Source of the DNA: CBDDBH01 sp965225625
Lineage (GTDB): Bacteria; Pseudomonadota; Gammaproteobacteria; JADZEE01
Assembly: GCA_965225625.1 (NCBI GenBank)
Contig: CBDDBH010000017.1
Location: 65,592-129,591, forward strand
DNA length: 64,000 nt
Direction: 5' to 3'
The notes below the pieces were generated by a model, which was not told where the DNA came from, ran no database searches, and saw only the letters and a program-made list of their open reading frames with translations. Both the position numbers and the translations under genes were made by a program. Below, piece by piece: positions 37,633-45,441 of this stretch (the stretch's first letter is position 1; each line of letters begins with the position of its first letter).

Positions 37633-38691
37633 CTATCGATTTGGGCCCCGGTGCATCGAAACGGGTTGCCAACGTTGCAGCGGGCTGCGCGGCAGCACTT
37701 GTGGATTAACACAACTCATTGGCCAGCGCCCGCTCAGTGCCAGGGCGACTTCGCGCGCTGCGCGTCGGCGGGTTTCGATTCGCATCCGCGTCGATGCCGA
37801 CGCGGAGTGGGGCGTAAGCAGCACATTCTCCATCGTCCGCAATGGACTGTCTTTTTCAGGCGGCTCTTTTTCGGTCACGTCTAGTGCTGCGCCCGCAATC
37901 TCGCCGTCTTGCAGGGCTTTAATCAGCGCCTGTTCATCAATTAGCGGTCCACGCGAAGTATTGATAATTCGAGCTGTCGGTTTCATTGCCTTGAAGTGGT
38001 CGGCACCCAACAGGTGTCGGGTCTCCGAATTGTCTGGCGCGTGAATGGATAGGTAGTCTGAACGCTCGATTAGTTCACGGAAATTGACCGGCTCAACACC
38101 CTCACCAGTCATCTTCAATTCACTGACGTAAGGGTCGTGTGCGATTACATGTATGCCGAACGGTTTTGCCCTGCGAGCCACTGCGCTGCCCACATTACCG
38201 AATCCCAACAGACCGAGCGTCTCACCCCACAGCCGCGGGATCGCACTCGGGACAGGCCGCATCTCAAACCAACGGCCTTCCTCGCAGAATCGCATCATCG
38301 TTTTCAGCAATTTGCTCTGCGCCAGCAGAAACATCATCGTATGGTCCGCCACCTCCTCAATGAAGATGTCGGGGGTGTTCGTGACGACGATTCCGTGCTC
38401 AGTTGCCGCTTCAACATCGACCATATCCACGCCTATGCTGCCCACCCCTATAACGACGCATTTGTTTAGTTGTTCAATCGCATTGCGTCGAATCGGCACT
38501 CCCCAGGATGTCAGGATGGCATCGGCGTCGCGGGCTAATTCGATGAATTTGTCCTCGTCAAAGTCGTCCGACTCGATCAATTCGGCACCAATCGCCGACA
38601 ATAATTCCAGCTCAATCTCGTAGCGTTTTGCGATATTTTGGTTCTTCGCGATCCCGGACAGTTGGATGAGAACTTTTTTGGCATCAGACAT
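37633..38691 (-). CDS. D-isomer-specific 2-hydroxyacid dehydrogenase
   Basis: 352 residues. The NAD-binding motif is LGLLGFGNVGSAVARRA. The catalytic triad is intact: Arg in NTSRGPLIDEQAL, Glu in LDVTEKEPPEKD, His in LLTPHSAS. The N-terminal substrate domain begins KKVLIQLSGIAKNQNIAKRY. I favour ATG 38691 (MSDAKK); ATG 38715 is possible. The family reduces 2-ketoacids to D-2-hydroxyacids with NADH or runs in reverse. The terminal VNPQVLPR is the usual family end; a further 24 residues read toward the inverted repeat and may be fortuitous. Confidence 0.88.
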   Translation of the reverse strand: MSDAKKVLIQLSGIAKNQNIAKRYEIELELLSAIGAELIESDDFDEDKFIELARDADAILTSWGVPIRRNAIEQLNKCVVIGVGSIGVDMVDVEAATEHGIVVTNTPDIFIEEVADHTMMFLLAQSKLLKTMMRFCEEGRWFEMRPVPSAIPRLWGETLGLLGFGNVGSAVARRAKPFGIHVIAHDPYVSELKMTGEGVEPVNFRELIERSDYLSIHAPDNSETRHLLGADHFKAMKPTARIINTSRGPLIDEQALIKALQDGEIAGAALDVTEKEPPEKDSPLRTMENVLLTPHSASASTRMRIETRRRAAREVALALSGRWPMSCVNPQVLPRSPLQRWQPVSMHRGPNR

Positions 38692-38970
38692 GGTGGATGG
38701 CAGCATAAGAGCCATGTTCGGTAAAGTCTACGGCTGAGAATGGTGGGCGTGACTCCAATTTTCTTATTCCGTTCATGTCGAGGAACTGCGCGCGGAAGTC
38801 TGATCAGAGGACGTGTTATGCAACCCACCTGTCAGCATGATGCGGAGTTATGAGAGGAAATGGTAGGTAAGACTATGGCCAGCAAGCTTAACTCTGGGTC
38901 TCGCGAGAACGGAGGAGTTCGTACCCCTGAATTTATCGCCGACCAATTACAGGCTCGATATACTAGTCGC

Positions 38971-39834
38971 ATGAATTCTCTTCCCTGCGATCCGCTTCAT
39001 CCTCTGTTCGCTGCCGAAGTCCGGGGCGTTGATTTACGCGAAGCAACCGAAGGAGCATTAAGCAAACAGATAGAGCAGGCGATGGACCAATATGCTGTTC
39101 TCGTTTTTCGCGACCAGACGCTGACAGAATCCGAGCAGATGGCATTTACGCGCGCGCTCGGGCCGGTCGATATGGGTTTGCTCAAGGTGCTGCAACCCAA
39201 GAGCCGCTTCAAGGAACCGGGGATGATCGATATCTCGAATGTCGATCTCGACAACCACGTACGCGAGCGGGACGACCCTCGACTGCTCGGCCTGTTGGCC
39301 AACCAACTGTGGCATAGCGACAGCTCCTTCAAGCAACCATCGGCCAAGTATTCCATCCTGCAGGCCCGTGTCATTACCGAGAAAGCAGGCGAAACCGAGT
39401 TTGGCGATATGCGCGCTGCTTACGACGCGTTGCCTGAAGAACTTGCCGCCGAGGTCCAGGAACTTGTCGCTGAGCACTCAGCTTTTCATTCGCGCAAGCA
39501 ACTCGACGATAGTCCGTATACGGAACAGGATCTCGCCGACTTTCCGCCGGTTCAATGGCCGGTCGTGCGCATCCATCCGGGCTCGAAGAGAAAAATGCTG
39601 TTCATCGGCGCGCACGCCGCTCGGATTACTGACCGTTCGGTCCCGGAAGGACGGCTGTTGCTGGCTGAGCTGCTGGAGCACTCGACCCAACCGCAATTTG
39701 TCTACCGACATAAGTGGCGTTCGCAAGACCTTGTGATATGGGACAATCGCGCGGTTCTGCATCGTGGGCTTCGCTACGATCTGACGCAGCGGCGCGAATT
39801 GCGGCGCAGCACAGTCGAGGACAGTCACGCCTGA
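38971..39834 (+). CDS. TauD/TfdA-family 2-oxoglutarate-dependent dioxygenase
   Basis: 287 residues from ATG 38971. The start region DPLHPLFAAEVRGVDLREA aligns with TfdA (2,4-D dioxygenase) and its TfdA-alpha relatives. Fe(II) ligands are His and Asp in LWHSDSSF and the distal His in AVLHRGLRYD; the 2-oxoglutarate Arg is in LRRSTVED. Family members cleave ether or C-S bonds or hydroxylate small carboxylates. ATGs at 38860 and 38875 would give a 37- or 32-residue N-terminal extension; the 38860 site has AGAGG too close. The gene lies inside the 19-bp inverted repeat pair. Confidence 0.87.
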   Translation: MNSLPCDPLHPLFAAEVRGVDLREATEGALSKQIEQAMDQYAVLVFRDQTLTESEQMAFTRALGPVDMGLLKVLQPKSRFKEPGMIDISNVDLDNHVRERDDPRLLGLLANQLWHSDSSFKQPSAKYSILQARVITEKAGETEFGDMRAAYDALPEELAAEVQELVAEHSAFHSRKQLDDSPYTEQDLADFPPVQWPVVRIHPGSKRKMLFIGAHAARITDRSVPEGRLLLAELLEHSTQPQFVYRHKWRSQDLVIWDNRAVLHRGLRYDLTQRRELRRSTVEDSHA

Positions 39835-39840
39835 ATAAAT

Positions 39841-39859
39841 TGGGGTCAGATACACATTT
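39841..39859 (+). repeat. Right arm of the 19-bp inverted repeat
   Basis: TGGGGTCAGATACACATTT, exact reverse complement of 37589-37607. It begins 6 bp after the dioxygenase stop and precedes the RidA gene by about 25 bp. Confidence 0.75.
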
Positions 39860-39884
39860 CCGTTATAAAAATAGGGGAAGCACC

Positions 39885-40403
39885 GTGAGCCATGCGCCGA
39901 CGAAATCCAAATCCGCTCTAGTCACTATCCTGCTTATCGTCATTCTGGGACTAATCTCGACGATGCTGCCGGCTGCTGAGCCGGGTACCACGACCAAGCT
40001 CATTAGTGAATACGCGGAATCTTATCCGCACTACGGAGTATCCGAATCCGTCCGGGCGGGTGATTTCATCTTCATCGGCGGGATCATCGCTACCGATAGA
40101 AGCGGTGCGGTTATTGCACCAAATGACGGCGCTGCCCAGGCCAAAGTGGTATACGACCGAATTAAAATCATCCTTGAGGCGCACGGTGCGAGCTTCAGGA
40201 ATGTAGTCAGCGAAACAATCTACCTCACCGACTGGGATCGCTATTTGGCGGGCGCTGAAATCCGCAAGAAGTATTTCTACGACGACGGCGCCGAGTTCGC
40301 ATCCGCTGTTGGTCAAGAGGTCGTCAGCCTTGTATTACCGGGCCTGGTGATCGAAGTTCAAATGGTCGCCTACGTGGGCGAGAATAAACTGGTCGGTGAA
40401 TGA
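39885..40403 (+). CDS. RidA (YjgF/YER057c) family protein with N-terminal signal or anchor
   Basis: 172 residues beginning with GTG after AGGGGAAG. Residues about 12-30 (LVTILLIVILGLISTMLPAA) form a signal peptide or membrane anchor, which is unusual for RidA proteins. The domain itself (VRAGDFIFIGGIIATDRSG ... LEAHGASFRNVVSETIYLTDWDRY ... GLVIEVQMVAYVG) lacks an obvious substitute for the conserved catalytic Arg of true enamine deaminases (RQ/CR motif reads LVIEVQMVAYV). It is therefore probably not a canonical deaminase. It is convergent with the amidase gene. Confidence 0.83.
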   Translation: MSHAPTKSKSALVTILLIVILGLISTMLPAAEPGTTTKLISEYAESYPHYGVSESVRAGDFIFIGGIIATDRSGAVIAPNDGAAQAKVVYDRIKIILEAHGASFRNVVSETIYLTDWDRYLAGAEIRKKYFYDDGAEFASAVGQEVVSLVLPGLVIEVQMVAYVGENKLVGE

Positions 40404-40472
40404 AACGTCTAAGTCTGCAACGCTGGCCTTAAGATCAACGCCGAGTTGGCCACGGTTGTTTGAGCGCAAGCG

Positions 40473-41867
40473 TCAGTTCGGGTGGCGCTCTCGCCAGAGG
40501 GTTTCCCGCTCGTAGGTGTTGCCAACCCGGCACAGCAGCGCTTCGCTTAAGTGTCTGCCCACGAATTGAATACTTTGCGGCAAACCGTCCTCGGAAAATC
40601 CGCAAGGCAGCGAGAGCGTAGGACTTCCGCTGAAGTCGAAGCGCGCAGTGAATAGAAAAATGTTGCGCTCAGTTAGCGCCATGACTTCCTGCAATGGTCC
40701 GTATAGCTTCTGCGGCGGGGCAACATAAGCAGTTTCCGGCATCGTTGGACAGGCAACGACATCAACGTGTTCGAAGACCTCGTTTAGCTCGCCTTTAAAT
40801 GCTTGTCTGCGCTGATGCGCGAGCGCGTATTGCGCGCCGGTGACGCCGCTTCCAGTTTCGAGGATCTGACGGAAGAATGGTCCGTAGTCATCGGCGCGCT
40901 CGGGAAACCAATCACGGTGCGCCAGCGCGGCTTCCGTACAGGTGAGGTGGCGCCAGGCCATGGCGTCTACGTCCGGGATCTGTACATCAATGATTTCAGC
41001 GCCCAACTGTTCTAATACGCCAATGGCGGTTTCTACCGCGGCGAACGTGTCCTCGGCGACTCCCTCGCTTGCATAGTGACGATCAAAGCCAATGCGCAAG
41101 CCCCGCACACCTTGCTTGATGCCGTCCAACATGGCAGGCACCGGGTCGCGCAGCGAGGTTGGGTCGTGCGGATCGTGTCCTGCAATTGCTTCCAGCAGGA
41201 GTGCTGCGTCCTGACTGGAACGGGCCAGTGGTCCAATGTGATCCAGCGTCTCGGCCAGCGGTAGAATGCCGTACCTGCTGACTCGGCCATAGGTTGGTTT
41301 CAGTCCGACGACGCCGCAGCACGCAGCAGGGAAGCGGATCGAACCGCCCGTGTCACTACCCAGGGCGCCAAAGCACAGTCCCGCCGCGGTCGCCACGCCG
41401 GAGCCGCTTGATGACGCGCCGGCCCAACGCTCGGCGTCCCACGGATTTACCGGTACGGCAAAATCGGGGTTGTAACCGCCCATCGCGCCCTCGGTAAGAT
41501 TGAGCTTGCCCAGCAATATTGCACCTTTTTCGACGAGTTTTGATATGACCGTGGCATCGTAGTCCGGTATGTGGTCCTTCAATACCGCCGACCCGCCCAT
41601 GGTGCGCGTACCCTTGGTATAGCAAAGATCCTTTACCGCGATGGGAACCCCGTGCAACGGCCCGCGATAGCGGCCGGCGGAGATCTCAGCTTCGGCCTGC
41701 TGTGCCGCCTGCAGGGCCTGATCGACCATAACAGTCGCATAACTGCATAATTCGCCATCGCGCTCGGCGATTCTATCCAGCAGCGCCCGGGTGACCTCGA
41801 CGGGGGAGACTTGCTGAGACTGCAGCAGCTCGGCAAGCGCGGTAATAGTCAGATAATGAAGTTGCAC
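40473..41867 (-). CDS. Amidase signature family protein
   Basis: 464-residue amidase. The Ser-cisSer-Lys triad is complete: Lys in PIAVKDLCYTKG, cis-Ser and nucleophile Ser in GASSSGSGVATAAG and GALGSDTGGSIRFPAA. The family hydrolyses amides or transfers ammonia. It is the last gene of the long minus-strand run (39-bp gap after a Rieske gene), which suggests a ring-opened or side-chain amide as substrate. Start ATG 41867. A GatA role is unlikely because GatB and GatC are absent. Confidence 0.9.
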   Translation of the reverse strand: MQLHYLTITALAELLQSQQVSPVEVTRALLDRIAERDGELCSYATVMVDQALQAAQQAEAEISAGRYRGPLHGVPIAVKDLCYTKGTRTMGGSAVLKDHIPDYDATVISKLVEKGAILLGKLNLTEGAMGGYNPDFAVPVNPWDAERWAGASSSGSGVATAAGLCFGALGSDTGGSIRFPAACCGVVGLKPTYGRVSRYGILPLAETLDHIGPLARSSQDAALLLEAIAGHDPHDPTSLRDPVPAMLDGIKQGVRGLRIGFDRHYASEGVAEDTFAAVETAIGVLEQLGAEIIDVQIPDVDAMAWRHLTCTEAALAHRDWFPERADDYGPFFRQILETGSGVTGAQYALAHQRRQAFKGELNEVFEHVDVVACPTMPETAYVAPPQKLYGPLQEVMALTERNIFLFTARFDFSGSPTLSLPCGFSEDGLPQSIQFVGRHLSEALLCRVGNTYERETLWRERHPN

Positions 41868-41906
41868 GCTCTCGTGGAAAGCCAGGCCGACAATGGCCGA
41901 TAGTTT

Positions 41907-43103
41907 TTAACGGGCAGCGTAAGCGGTAACGATGTCCTGCACGACTTTATGCGCGTGGCGAGCCATGATCTCTTCGTCCTGGAAATGATACTCTTCAATG
42001 GCACCGGACATCACGCCGCCTTGCACACGCTCGTGCGTGCTCGCGTCTTCGAGTAACGTATCTCTGAAGGCAACCTTGCCGTATTCGTTGCTGAACAATT
42101 GCCCGGCGTTTTGTGCCTGCGGATAGTACATGCGTACTTCCCAGATCGATTGGTCAACAGCGATTGGCCAAATGTTATAGGTAAAGTAGGTGCCGTACAG
42201 TAAGCCGAACACGAAGTTGGGAAATACCACCCAGAAGTCAAATATCCCATCCATTGCGCTGGCTTCACCATCGTCACCACCGAGTGCGCCAGCGAACGCT
42301 TCCACCGAAGTTGCGCCTGATTTAGCCGCAATAGTTCCCGTAGGAGTGGTTTCGAAATTCTTACTGGGGCCGGTGGACAACAAGCGGTGGTTGCCGAATG
42401 TCTGAAAACTCTTGGACCGGTACTGGGTCATATCTTTTGGGAAAGACAACATAATGGTGCGCTTATGCAGAAAAGGTACGTGGTAGCCTTCTTGCTGCGC
42501 ATCGAGCAGTACTTTCCAATTGACGCGTTCTTTCGCCTCGTAAGTAAACCGTGTCGAAAATTTAGCAAACGGGTAACTGGCTAAGCGCTCGCCGACCTCA
42601 CCTAAGTACTCCTGCAACGATTCGCTTGGCTTCATGCAAACGAAAATAAACCCTTCCCAGATATCGGTGGCGACAGTACTTAATCCCAACGCCGACTTGT
42701 CCAGTTCATAAAAATTCTCAGCATCCGGAACGTCACGCAGATTTCCCTGGTCATCGTAGGCCCAACCGTGGAAATTGCAGGTGAAATATCCGTTGCAGCG
42801 GCCCTCCCGTTTCCAAACCAGGCCATTGCCGCGATGCCGGCAGACATTATGAAATCCGCGGATCTTGTCATCCTTGCCACGCACCAGCAGCACTGATGTG
42901 CGGCAAACGTGGAGTTCTTTGACCAGGTAAGAACCGATTTCGGGCAACTCCTCGACACGACCGACATTGAGCCAGGAACGCTCGAAAATAGCCGCGCGCT
43001 CCTGCTCGAAGAACTCAGGGGATCTGCTTGACAGGGTCGAAACCGGACCGGTACCCAGTCCCGGGTTTTGGGCGGTGTATCGTTGATAGGCAATATCGTT
43101 CAT
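41907..43103 (-). CDS. Rieske oxygenase alpha subunit (first of two)
   Basis: 398 residues. Rieske ligands are in NVCRHRGNGLVW (C-x-H) and FTCNFHGWAYD (C-x2-H). The mononuclear iron site is in VLLDAQQEGYHVPFLHKRT (Asp and two His, H-x4-H), the Asp bridging the two sites. It is a ring-hydroxylating oxygenase alpha subunit of the group that works without a separate beta gene nearby. ATG 43103 has AGGA upstream; the longer frame is rejected. It lies 7 bp after the small unknown gene. Confidence 0.9.
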   Translation of the reverse strand: MNDIAYQRYTAQNPGLGTGPVSTLSSRSPEFFEQERAAIFERSWLNVGRVEELPEIGSYLVKELHVCRTSVLLVRGKDDKIRGFHNVCRHRGNGLVWKREGRCNGYFTCNFHGWAYDDQGNLRDVPDAENFYELDKSALGLSTVATDIWEGFIFVCMKPSESLQEYLGEVGERLASYPFAKFSTRFTYEAKERVNWKVLLDAQQEGYHVPFLHKRTIMLSFPKDMTQYRSKSFQTFGNHRLLSTGPSKNFETTPTGTIAAKSGATSVEAFAGALGGDDGEASAMDGIFDFWVVFPNFVFGLLYGTYFTYNIWPIAVDQSIWEVRMYYPQAQNAGQLFSNEYGKVAFRDTLLEDASTHERVQGGVMSGAIEEYHFQDEEIMARHAHKVVQDIVTAYAAR

Positions 43104-43110
43104 CTGTGAT

Positions 43111-43446
43111 TTATTCCTGCTCGTGCATGATGAGAAAGCGCTCTGGGTCAAAGCCGTCAATGACACCGGGCTCGGTCTTAAACAATTCCACCGCGTTGGC
43201 AACTTCAGCGAACGCCAAGGTCAGATTTAGCAGGTTTTGTTCGGCTGCCGGCATATCTGCCAGTGGAAAGTCGTTTAAGTACTCCAATATGGGTTCCGCA
43301 TCCGCGAGCAGGGCATCGTAAAACGCACCGATCTCTTCCATAGAACTCGCCAGGCGTTTGCGGTTGCGTTGCCGTTCTGTGGTCAGCGACCACGGCATAT
43401 ACTTTTCTAGATACTTAAACTTCTCTGGCAGTTGACTGTCAGCCAT
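43111..43446 (-). CDS. Small unknown protein between two Rieske genes
   Basis: 111 residues, family not recognised. The sequence is soluble, mostly helical and acidic (YLEKYMPWSLTTERQRNRKRLASSM; FYDALLADAEPILEYLNDFPLADMP; AEQNLLNLTLAFAEVANAVELFK). There are no Cys pairs, no signal peptide and no membrane helix. It sits 28 bp after one Rieske gene and 7 bp before the other, so it is cotranslated with both and may be a small structural or assembly partner. It is not a ferredoxin, nor is it the usual NTF2-fold beta subunit. Confidence 0.75.
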   Translation of the reverse strand: MADSQLPEKFKYLEKYMPWSLTTERQRNRKRLASSMEEIGAFYDALLADAEPILEYLNDFPLADMPAAEQNLLNLTLAFAEVANAVELFKTEPGVIDGFDPERFLIMHEQE

Positions 43447-43474
43447 GCTTACCTCAATCGGCCGTGTGGTGGCG

Positions 43475-44683
43475 TTAGCCGTGGACGTATTGTTCGAGTG
43501 TCTGGTAAAAATGTCGTATCAGGATCTCTTCATCCTGCAGCTGGAAATGTGTTTTCGCCCCTGAGCCCAGTACGGTTTGGGTAGTTTCCAAGGTGCTGAA
43601 GTCCTCAAGCCAGGTATCGCGGTTCATGCATTTCGAGTGCTCCATGGCGAAACGTTGACCGGCGTTTTGTGGCGGATTTACGTACATTTTTATTTCCTGG
43701 TACATGCTATCCACACCGGTAGGCCAGAAATTGTGCGTTTGATAGGCTCCATCGAACGCCCCGATCCAGAAATTTGGGAAAATCAGATAGATGTCAAAAA
43801 GCCATTTATCGCCACGCTGTGGATTTATTCCTTTGGGAAGATTGTCACGATCCAGATACCCTTGACCTTCTTTCTTGATGGTCCACGCATACTTTCCACT
43901 CAGCGCCGCTGCCGGCGTGGGTGTGTAGTCGGTCGACATTGGCAGTGACAGCATGCGATGTGGTCCGAAGAATTGAACATCGTATGCATGCATAAATGGA
44001 TTGTCGACGCTGCTGCAGATATCACCGAGTGAACGACGGTGCAGGTGGACGGCGTGGTAGGCCTCTTGTTGCGAGTCGACCGCAATTTTCCAATTACACC
44101 CAAGGTTGCTTTTGTACGCATATCCCGGTTGTAGCTGCTCGAACGGAAACCCGTCCAGTGCCTCAACGACGCCACCCAGGTATTCGGTTAAGGATTGGCT
44201 GGGATTGGGGTCTAGATTGATGAATACAAAGCCCTGCCACACGTCCAGGGCGATAGGCGTCAAACCCAGCTTGTTCTTGTCCAGATCGAAAAAGTTGTTC
44301 TCATCCGGCACATCGCTCAGCCGCCCGTGAGAATCGTAAACCCAGCCGTGGAATTTGCAGGCGTGGAACTTTGCGCAGCCTTCCTGCTCCCAGACGAGCT
44401 TATTGCCGCGATGCGAACACATGTTGTGAAAGGCCCGCAACTCTCCGTCATCGCCGCGCATAATGAGCGCATGGGTTTTGCAGATTGAGATATGGCGATT
44501 GAAGAAATCGCCTGGGTTCGGAAGCTCCTCGACTCTACAGATCTGTAACCAGCATTTGCGGAAAACTTTGTCTCGCTCCAACTCGAAATATTCCTGTGAA
44601 AGACAGGGTTCGATGGCTAGCGGTGCCGTTCCGAACTCCGGATAACGTTTGGACCAGCGTTTGGGTTCGAGTAGTTCGTTCAC
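43475..44683 (-). CDS. Rieske oxygenase alpha subunit (second of two)
   Basis: 402 residues. Rieske ligands are in NMCSHRGNKLVW (C-x-H) and HACKFHGWVYDS (C-x2-H). The mononuclear iron site is in VDSQQEAYHAVHLHRRS. It is clearly paralogous to the neighbouring Rieske protein (SDVPDENNFFDLDKNKLGLT versus RDVPDAENFYELDKSALGLS) but different enough to be a distinct subunit or specificity. Start ATG 44683. It could form a heteromeric oxygenase with its neighbour, as no reductase or beta subunit is next to either. Confidence 0.9.
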   Translation of the reverse strand: MNELLEPKRWSKRYPEFGTAPLAIEPCLSQEYFELERDKVFRKCWLQICRVEELPNPGDFFNRHISICKTHALIMRGDDGELRAFHNMCSHRGNKLVWEQEGCAKFHACKFHGWVYDSHGRLSDVPDENNFFDLDKNKLGLTPIALDVWQGFVFINLDPNPSQSLTEYLGGVVEALDGFPFEQLQPGYAYKSNLGCNWKIAVDSQQEAYHAVHLHRRSLGDICSSVDNPFMHAYDVQFFGPHRMLSLPMSTDYTPTPAAALSGKYAWTIKKEGQGYLDRDNLPKGINPQRGDKWLFDIYLIFPNFWIGAFDGAYQTHNFWPTGVDSMYQEIKMYVNPPQNAGQRFAMEHSKCMNRDTWLEDFSTLETTQTVLGSGAKTHFQLQDEEILIRHFYQTLEQYVHG

Positions 44684-44719
44684 GGCATGGCCTCTAGGGT
44701 TAAAGACGTAAGTGTTGCG

Positions 44720-45256
44720 CTATTGCGCTGCATCTGCCCACCGTTTGGTTAAAGGGGTGATGCGCTCTGCCGACCAACCCTCGTTATAAGGACACAGGAG
44801 CTTGGTCGTCAACTTCATCCTTGCGATCTTCCAATTACCGTCTTCTTGTTTTCGATAGTTATCTTCGTAGACTCCTCCCAGCCACATAGCGCGATCACCT
44901 TCAGGGCGGTCCGCTACCACGACCGGTTCCCAAAGATACCAGATCCCGGTGGCAGTATCACCATCGGGGGCTATCTCGATTTGCTTGGGGATCATGTAGT
45001 GAATAGTCCAGGAGAACGGGGTGTCTTTGAGCAGTTCACGCAGCGTGTCCTTGCCGGTGAAGCTACCAAATTCCTCGCCATAATCCAGCTCGATGTCGTC
45101 GGTGACAATCGCCAACAGACGCGCCGAGATCTGTTCCGGGTCATCGGATGCCAATGCGTGTTCACATTTCAGCGTCCGGATCGCCTCGATGTCACGCAAA
45201 CGCGTTACCTCGCGCTCCAATGTCGCCAGCCGATCCGAGAGTTCTTGTGTGTTCAT
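44720..45256 (-). CDS. Nuclear transport factor 2 (SnoaL-like) family protein
   Basis: 178 residues. An N-terminal short coiled segment (LSDRLATLEREVTRLRDIEAIRTLK) leads into the NTF2-like fold (CEHALASDDPEQISARLLAIVTDDIELDYGEEFGSFTG ... GGVYEDNYRKQEDGNWKIARMKLTTKLLCPYNEGW). Members serve as small isomerases or hydrolases, or as beta subunits of ring-hydroxylating oxygenases. With two Rieske alpha genes immediately downstream, a beta-subunit-like role is a reasonable guess, although true beta subunits have a different sequence style. The start ATG overlaps the stop of the MFS relic (ATGA). Confidence 0.8.
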   Translation of the reverse strand: MNTQELSDRLATLEREVTRLRDIEAIRTLKCEHALASDDPEQISARLLAIVTDDIELDYGEEFGSFTGKDTLRELLKDTPFSWTIHYMIPKQIEIAPDGDTATGIWYLWEPVVVADRPEGDRAMWLGGVYEDNYRKQEDGNWKIARMKLTTKLLCPYNEGWSAERITPLTKRWADAAQ

Positions 45257-45440
45257 CTGTGCCGCTCCTCAGCAATGTTTTCCGATAACCTGACAAAGAA
45301 GAATGTTGCGATGACAATGCAGATTATGGCGACGAGGTGAATATAAAAGTAGCCCTGCGCCGTAATCACGAAACCGGCGATAGCGGGCCAAGCATCGCGC
45401 CCATTGCGAGTCCGGACGACATCGGGCTTTTTGCCTGCCC
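45253..45440 (-). pseudogene. Remnant of an MFS transporter C-terminus, frameshifted
   Basis: Reading the minus strand gives SSGLAMGAMLG, then after a one-base loss, AIAGFVITAQGYFYIHLVAI and ICIVIATFFFVRLSENIAEE. This is the last two helices and tail of a major facilitator transporter. The stop overlaps the ATG of the NTF2 gene, as expected for a once intact operon gene. The rest of the transporter is missing: its upstream part has been replaced by the end of the molybdenum hydroxylase gene. Confidence 0.7.
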
Positions 45441-45441
45441 A

